Positions 7,286 through 8,962 of a stretch of 8,962 nucleotides of DNA are shown here, piece by piece. The DNA is taken from positions 1-8,962 of the forward strand of contig CACZQV010000074.1 in NCBI GenBank assembly GCA_902783435.1, given 5' to 3'. Source of the DNA: an uncultured Erysipelotrichaceae bacterium (GTDB lineage Bacteria; Bacillota_I; Bacilli_A; RF39; UBA660). Each line of letters begins with the position of its first letter. The stretch's first letter is position 1. Below the pieces are notes generated by a model. The model had not been told where the DNA came from. It saw only the letters and a program-made list of their open reading frames with translations, and searched no databases. The translations under genes and the position numbers were made by a program.

Positions 7286-7300
7286 GCACGAAGTGCGCCA
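7151..7300 (+). other. Putative variable region (VR) of a diversity-generating retroelement
   Basis: From codon 384 the gene changes composition. Bases 7151-7270 contain 64 G+C and 15 A in 120; the preceding 120 contain 40 G+C and 53 A. Of 34 codons from 7151 to 7252 none ends in A and 16 end in C; of the previous 33 codons, 20 end in A. In DGRs a reverse transcriptase miscopies template adenines, often in AAC/AAT codons, giving NNC/NNT codons and adenine loss in the VR. Codons such as CGC 391, ATT 392, AGC 393, GGC 394, GGC 397, ATC 407, TCC 408, GGC 410, AGC 411 and AGC 413 are candidate diversified sites; AAC remains at 403 and 405. The VR end, including a GC-rich initiation (IMH-like) tract, is estimated. 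No template repeat is visible in the window. Confidence 0.72.
7286..7296 (+). repeat. Small hairpin directly after the stop codon
   Basis: GCAC-GAA-GTGC, a 4-bp stem with a GAA loop, begins at the base after TAA and ends 5 nt before the larger hairpin at 7302. It shares the GAA loop sequence with that hairpin. Confidence 0.45.
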
Positions 7301-7301
7301 T

Positions 7302-7333
7302 GGGTATGAAATTTGGAACAAATTTGCATACCC
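7302..7333 (+). repeat. 14-bp hairpin/cruciform downstream of the VR, GAA loop
   Basis: GGGTATG plus AAATTTG (7302-7315) pair with CAAATTT and CATACCC (7319-7333) around a GAA loop, with one bulged G at 7326. A hairpin or cruciform just downstream of the VR is a known target-recognition element of the Bordetella phage DGR, which has a GAAA loop. It is followed by CCCCGTTCC rather than a T-run, so it is not an intrinsic terminator. Confidence 0.75.
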
Positions 7334-7335
7334 CG

Positions 7336-7373
7336 TTCCTCTAGAGGAAAAATTTCTTTTAGAAAATATTTCC
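7336..7373 (+). repeat. Further dyads in the 3' untranslated region
   Basis: TTCCTCTAGAGGAA (7336-7349) is a perfect 14-nt palindrome. Overlapping it, 7346-7373 can form a weaker imperfect hairpin (GGAAA near 7346 with TTTCC ending at 7373). Neither has a T-tract. The stretch 7374-7450 holds no gene or structure that I can support. Confidence 0.45.
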
Positions 7374-7450
7374 GAATAGGGGAAGAAGGATGCGAAGGGC
7401 TAATTAAGATATTTAAAACAACTAAAAAAGTTAATTGAAATGGATTATAA

Positions 7451-7492
7451 ACTGAATTTAAATTATTCACTAAGTGAATTATTAAAATTCAG
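7451..7492 (+). repeat. 42-nt dispersed hairpin element, copy 2
   Basis: This copy matches 2935-2976 at 35 of 42 positions without gaps. Differences are concentrated in and near the loop, and the right arm is identical over 17 nt. Confidence 0.7.
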
Positions 7493-7500
7493 CTTTTTTT
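7452..7500 (+). terminator. Intrinsic terminator of the variable surface-protein transcript
   Basis: Arms of 19 nt (7452-7470 and 7474-7492) pair with two internal mismatches around a TAA loop and are followed by seven T (7494-7500). It lies 166 nt after the stop codon, so the message carries a long structured 3' UTR that includes the VR hairpins. Confidence 0.85.
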
Positions 7501-7526
7501 ATATTTAGTTTTTAATTTTTATTGGT

Positions 7527-7555
7527 TTGTGTTAGTTTTTCTTTTGTTGTATATT
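7527..7555 (+). promoter_or_regulatory. Candidate promoter of the yhcG-like gene
   Basis: TTGTGT (7527-7532), a 17-bp spacer and TATATT (7550-7555). The -10 is good and the -35 only half matches. Initiation would be near 7562, right before the AAAGGAGGA site (7564-7572). Confidence 0.45.
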
Positions 7556-7576
7556 ACTGCAGCAAAGGAGGATTTT

Positions 7577-8473
7577 ATGAATTATTATGAAGAAATAAAA
7601 CAAGAATTTATTAATAATGAGATTAATAGAAAAGTAAAAAACTATTCTATTAATAAAAGTGATTTAGAGACTTATTATAATGTTGGTAAAATGTTAATAG
7701 ATGCACAAGGAGGAGAGTCTAGAGCTAAATATGGAGATAATCTAATAAAGGAGTATTCTAGAAGATTGACTAATGAATTGGGAAAAGGATATTCAGAAAG
7801 AAATTTAAAAAATATGAGAAAATTTTATCTTTTTCAAAAAGGGCAACCACTGGCTGCCAAATCTATTAATTGGACACATTATACTATATTACTTTCTTTA
7901 AAAAACATAGACGAAATATATTATTATATTGGTCAAATTACTAATCGTAATTTATCTAAAAGACAACTACAAGACGCAATAAAAGCAAAAGAATATGAAA
8001 GATTACCAGAGTCTACTAAGAATAAATTAATTAATAAAGAAGATATATCTATAGAAGATAGTATAAAAAATCCTATTATAATTAGAAATAATAGTAATGA
8101 AATAATAAGTGAAAAAGTCCTTCAAAAATTAATATTAGAAGATATTATAGGGTTTATGAATGAATTGGGTGTTGGATACTCATTTGTCGGAAATGAATAT
8201 AAGATAAAAATAGGGAATAGTTATAATTATATAGATTTAATATTTTTTAATGTAAATTTTAATTGTTATATAGTAGTAGAGTTAAAAATAACCGAATTAA
8301 GAAAAGAACATATTGGACAGATTGAAGTTTACATGAACTATATAGATAATAATTTAAAAAGTATTAATCATGATAAAACTATAGGTATTATTATATGTAG
8401 GAAAGATAATAAATTTATTATGGAATATTGTAGTGATAAGAGAATTCTTTCTAGAAATTATAAAATAATATAA
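7577..8473 (+). CDS. PD-(D/E)XK nuclease domain protein, YhcG/DUF1016 family
   Basis: A 298-residue member of the YhcG/DUF1016 family. The N-terminal part (~1-140) is the DUF1016 helical domain, with YNVGKMLIDAQ, AKYGDNLIKEYSRRL, GYSERNLKNMRKFY and NWTHYTILLSL; the last two are strong family signatures. The C-terminal part (~178-290) is the PD-(D/E)XK nuclease-like domain: GVGYSFVGNEY, YNYIDLIFFN (Asp220), CYIVVELKI (Glu235-x-Lys237) and GQIEVYMNYID (Gln248), so the expected catalytic residues are intact. It is shorter than E. coli YhcG (about 375). The start is ATG 7577, which has AAAGGAGGA 4 nt upstream; an in-frame GTG at 7529 lacks such a site and would add a hydrophobic, low-complexity stretch. 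The biological role of the family is poorly settled; DNA processing, mobile-element or defence roles are suggested. It stands alone between a terminator and the Rrf2 promoter. Confidence 0.92.
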   Translation: MNYYEEIKQEFINNEINRKVKNYSINKSDLETYYNVGKMLIDAQGGESRAKYGDNLIKEYSRRLTNELGKGYSERNLKNMRKFYLFQKGQPLAAKSINWTHYTILLSLKNIDEIYYYIGQITNRNLSKRQLQDAIKAKEYERLPESTKNKLINKEDISIEDSIKNPIIIRNNSNEIISEKVLQKLILEDIIGFMNELGVGYSFVGNEYKIKIGNSYNYIDLIFFNVNFNCYIVVELKITELRKEHIGQIEVYMNYIDNNLKSINHDKTIGIIICRKDNKFIMEYCSDKRILSRNYKII

Positions 8474-8479
8474 AATTTC

Positions 8480-8508
8480 TTGAATTCCTACCAATTTAGT
8501 AGTAAAAT
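8480..8508 (+). promoter_or_regulatory. Promoter of the Rrf2 regulator operon
   Basis: TTGAAT (8480-8485), a 17-bp spacer and TAAAAT (8503-8508). Initiation would be near 8515. The Shine-Dalgarno site is atypical: GGGTGAT (8516-8522), matching the 3' half of the AGGAGGTGAT consensus, 5 nt before the ATG. Confidence 0.6.
8488..8502. promoter_or_regulatory. Candidate Rrf2 autoregulatory operator
   Basis: CTAC-N7-GTAG is a dyad lying wholly in the spacer between the -35 and -10 boxes. Rrf2-family regulators often repress their own promoters through such sites. The assignment rests on position and symmetry only. Confidence 0.4.
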
Positions 8509-8527
8509 AATTTTCGGGTGATGTATT

Positions 8528-8935
8528 ATGAAAATCACAACTAAAGGAAGATATGCTATTGCGATAATGTTAGAACTCGCAAATAACTTTAAAACAGGAG
8601 AGTTTGTTTCATTAAAAGATATCTCTGAAAAAGAAGGTATATCGCTAAAATATTTAGAAAAAATAATGAGTGATTTAAAAAAAGAAGATTATTTTATTTC
8701 ATCTAGGGGAACAGTAGGTGGATACAAATTAAAGTATGAACCAAGTTATTATAAAATTGGTGATATATTAAATGCTGCTGAACGTGAAATGGCTCCTGTA
8801 GAATGTGTAAAAGAAGATAATATATGTCCTAAACAAGGTATATGTAAAACATTTCCTATATGGAAAGATATAAATGATGAAATAACTAAAGTATTAAATA
8901 GTAAAACTTTAGAAGACTACATAGAAAGGAAGTAA
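8528..8935 (+). CDS. Rrf2-family transcriptional regulator, IscR-like
   Basis: 135 residues, the usual Rrf2 length. The winged helix-turn-helix begins MKITTKGRYAIAIMLELA; the recognition region (~28-50) includes ISEKEGISLKYLEKIMSDL and is followed by the wing motif RGTVGGYKL (60-68). Three Cys at 93, 100 and 106 follow the PVEC...C...C layout of IscR, whose three Cys and one His hold a [2Fe-2S] cluster, so cluster-dependent sensing of Fe-S status is likely. The spacing (C-x6-C-x5-C) differs by one residue from E. coli IscR, and a His ligand is not evident nearby. It should control its own operon and Fe-S or cysteine genes. It lies 4 nt before the next gene, so they are co-transcribed. CymR- or NsrR-like functions are alternatives; the three Cys favour IscR-like. 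Confidence 0.92.
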   Translation: MKITTKGRYAIAIMLELANNFKTGEFVSLKDISEKEGISLKYLEKIMSDLKKEDYFISSRGTVGGYKLKYEPSYYKIGDILNAAEREMAPVECVKEDNICPKQGICKTFPIWKDINDEITKVLNSKTLEDYIERK

Positions 8936-8939
8936 TAAT

Positions 8940-8962
8940 ATGGATAAACTATTAAGTGTTAA
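8940..8962 (+). CDS. Start of a gene co-transcribed with the Rrf2 regulator (3' truncated by window)
   Basis: ATG at 8940 is preceded by GAAAGGAA (8924-8931) and begins 4 nt after the regulator's TAA. Only MDKLLSV is visible, too little to identify the product. IscR-like genes in low-GC Gram-positives often precede suf/isc Fe-S assembly genes. An ABC-ATPase start such as SufC would fit these residues, but that is a guess from context. Confidence 0.55.

Noticed and set aside
7302..7333. Post-VR hairpin as an ordinary terminator
   Set aside because: It is followed by CCCCGTTCC with no T-tract, and a proper terminator with seven T lies at 7452-7500.
7109..7470. Minus-strand open frames across the VR and its hairpins
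   Set aside because: They are short, lack ribosome binding sites, mirror the plus-strand surface gene or the hairpins, and have no recognisable protein features.
7529..7576. Upstream GTG start for the yhcG-like gene
   Set aside because: It overlaps the candidate promoter and lacks a ribosome binding site; ATG 7577 has AAAGGAGGA directly upstream.
1..8962. DGR reverse transcriptase, Avd or template repeat inside the window
   Set aside because: No long frame reads as a reverse transcriptase, and no other stretch resembles the GC-rich 7151-7300 segment. The machinery, if it exists, is outside.
1..8962. CRISPR arrays, tRNA or rRNA genes, insertion sequences
   Set aside because: No regularly spaced repeats, no cloverleaf-like or rRNA-like sequence, and no transposase frame with terminal inverted repeats was seen.

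Overview
The window is very AT-rich DNA. Genes sit close together and start with strong AGGAGG-type ribosome binding sites. All seven visible stop codons are TAA, and tryptophan is written TGG, so the standard bacterial code fits. Together with a PASTA-repeat protein, secreted Ig-like proteins and an M29 aminopeptidase, this suggests a low-GC Bacillota or Mycoplasmatota-like bacterium, such as an uncultured gut Bacilli lineage. The taxon is inference; there is no rRNA gene to place it.

Layout: (1) 1-1614, the 3' part of a large secreted surface protein with an SH3-like end, two Ig-like repeats and a duplicated C-terminal domain, closed by a terminator at 1613-1642. (2) 1672-2901, an M29 aminopeptidase behind its own extended -10 promoter. 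(3) 3062-3835, a DinD-family protein preceded by a 42-nt hairpin element. (4) 3844-5850, minus strand, a membrane-anchored protein with six PASTA-type repeats but no kinase domain, convergent with dinD. (5) 5863-6001, a divergent promoter region with several dyads. (6) 6002-7285, a secreted or anchored surface protein whose last ~45 codons differ sharply in composition from the rest of the window. (7) 7286-7576, a structured non-coding stretch with hairpins, a second copy of the 42-nt element and a promoter. (8) 7577-8473, a YhcG/DUF1016-type PD-(D/E)XK nuclease. (9) 8528-8935, an IscR-like Rrf2 regulator, followed 4 nt later by the first codons of another gene that runs off the window.

The most notable locus is 6002-7340. 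The 3' end of this gene reads as the variable region (VR) of a diversity-generating retroelement (DGR). It encodes a C-type-lectin-like end (FWLG...VWGV...FGVRPVVVI). It is 53% G+C and 12.5% A over 120 nt, against 33% G+C and 44% A in the preceding 120 nt. None of 34 consecutive codons ends in A. A 14-bp hairpin with a GAA loop lies 17 nt after the stop codon, as expected for a DGR target. No reverse transcriptase, Avd or template repeat lies in the window, so the machinery would have to be elsewhere in the genome. The target is divergently transcribed from the PASTA protein across a shared regulatory region, so the two cell-surface proteins may be co-regulated.

A second pattern is the near-identical 42-nt hairpin element (35/42 matches) found 85 nt upstream of dinD and 84 nt upstream of the yhcG-like gene. 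It suggests that both accessory genes arrived or are expressed through a shared kind of leader/terminator cassette.
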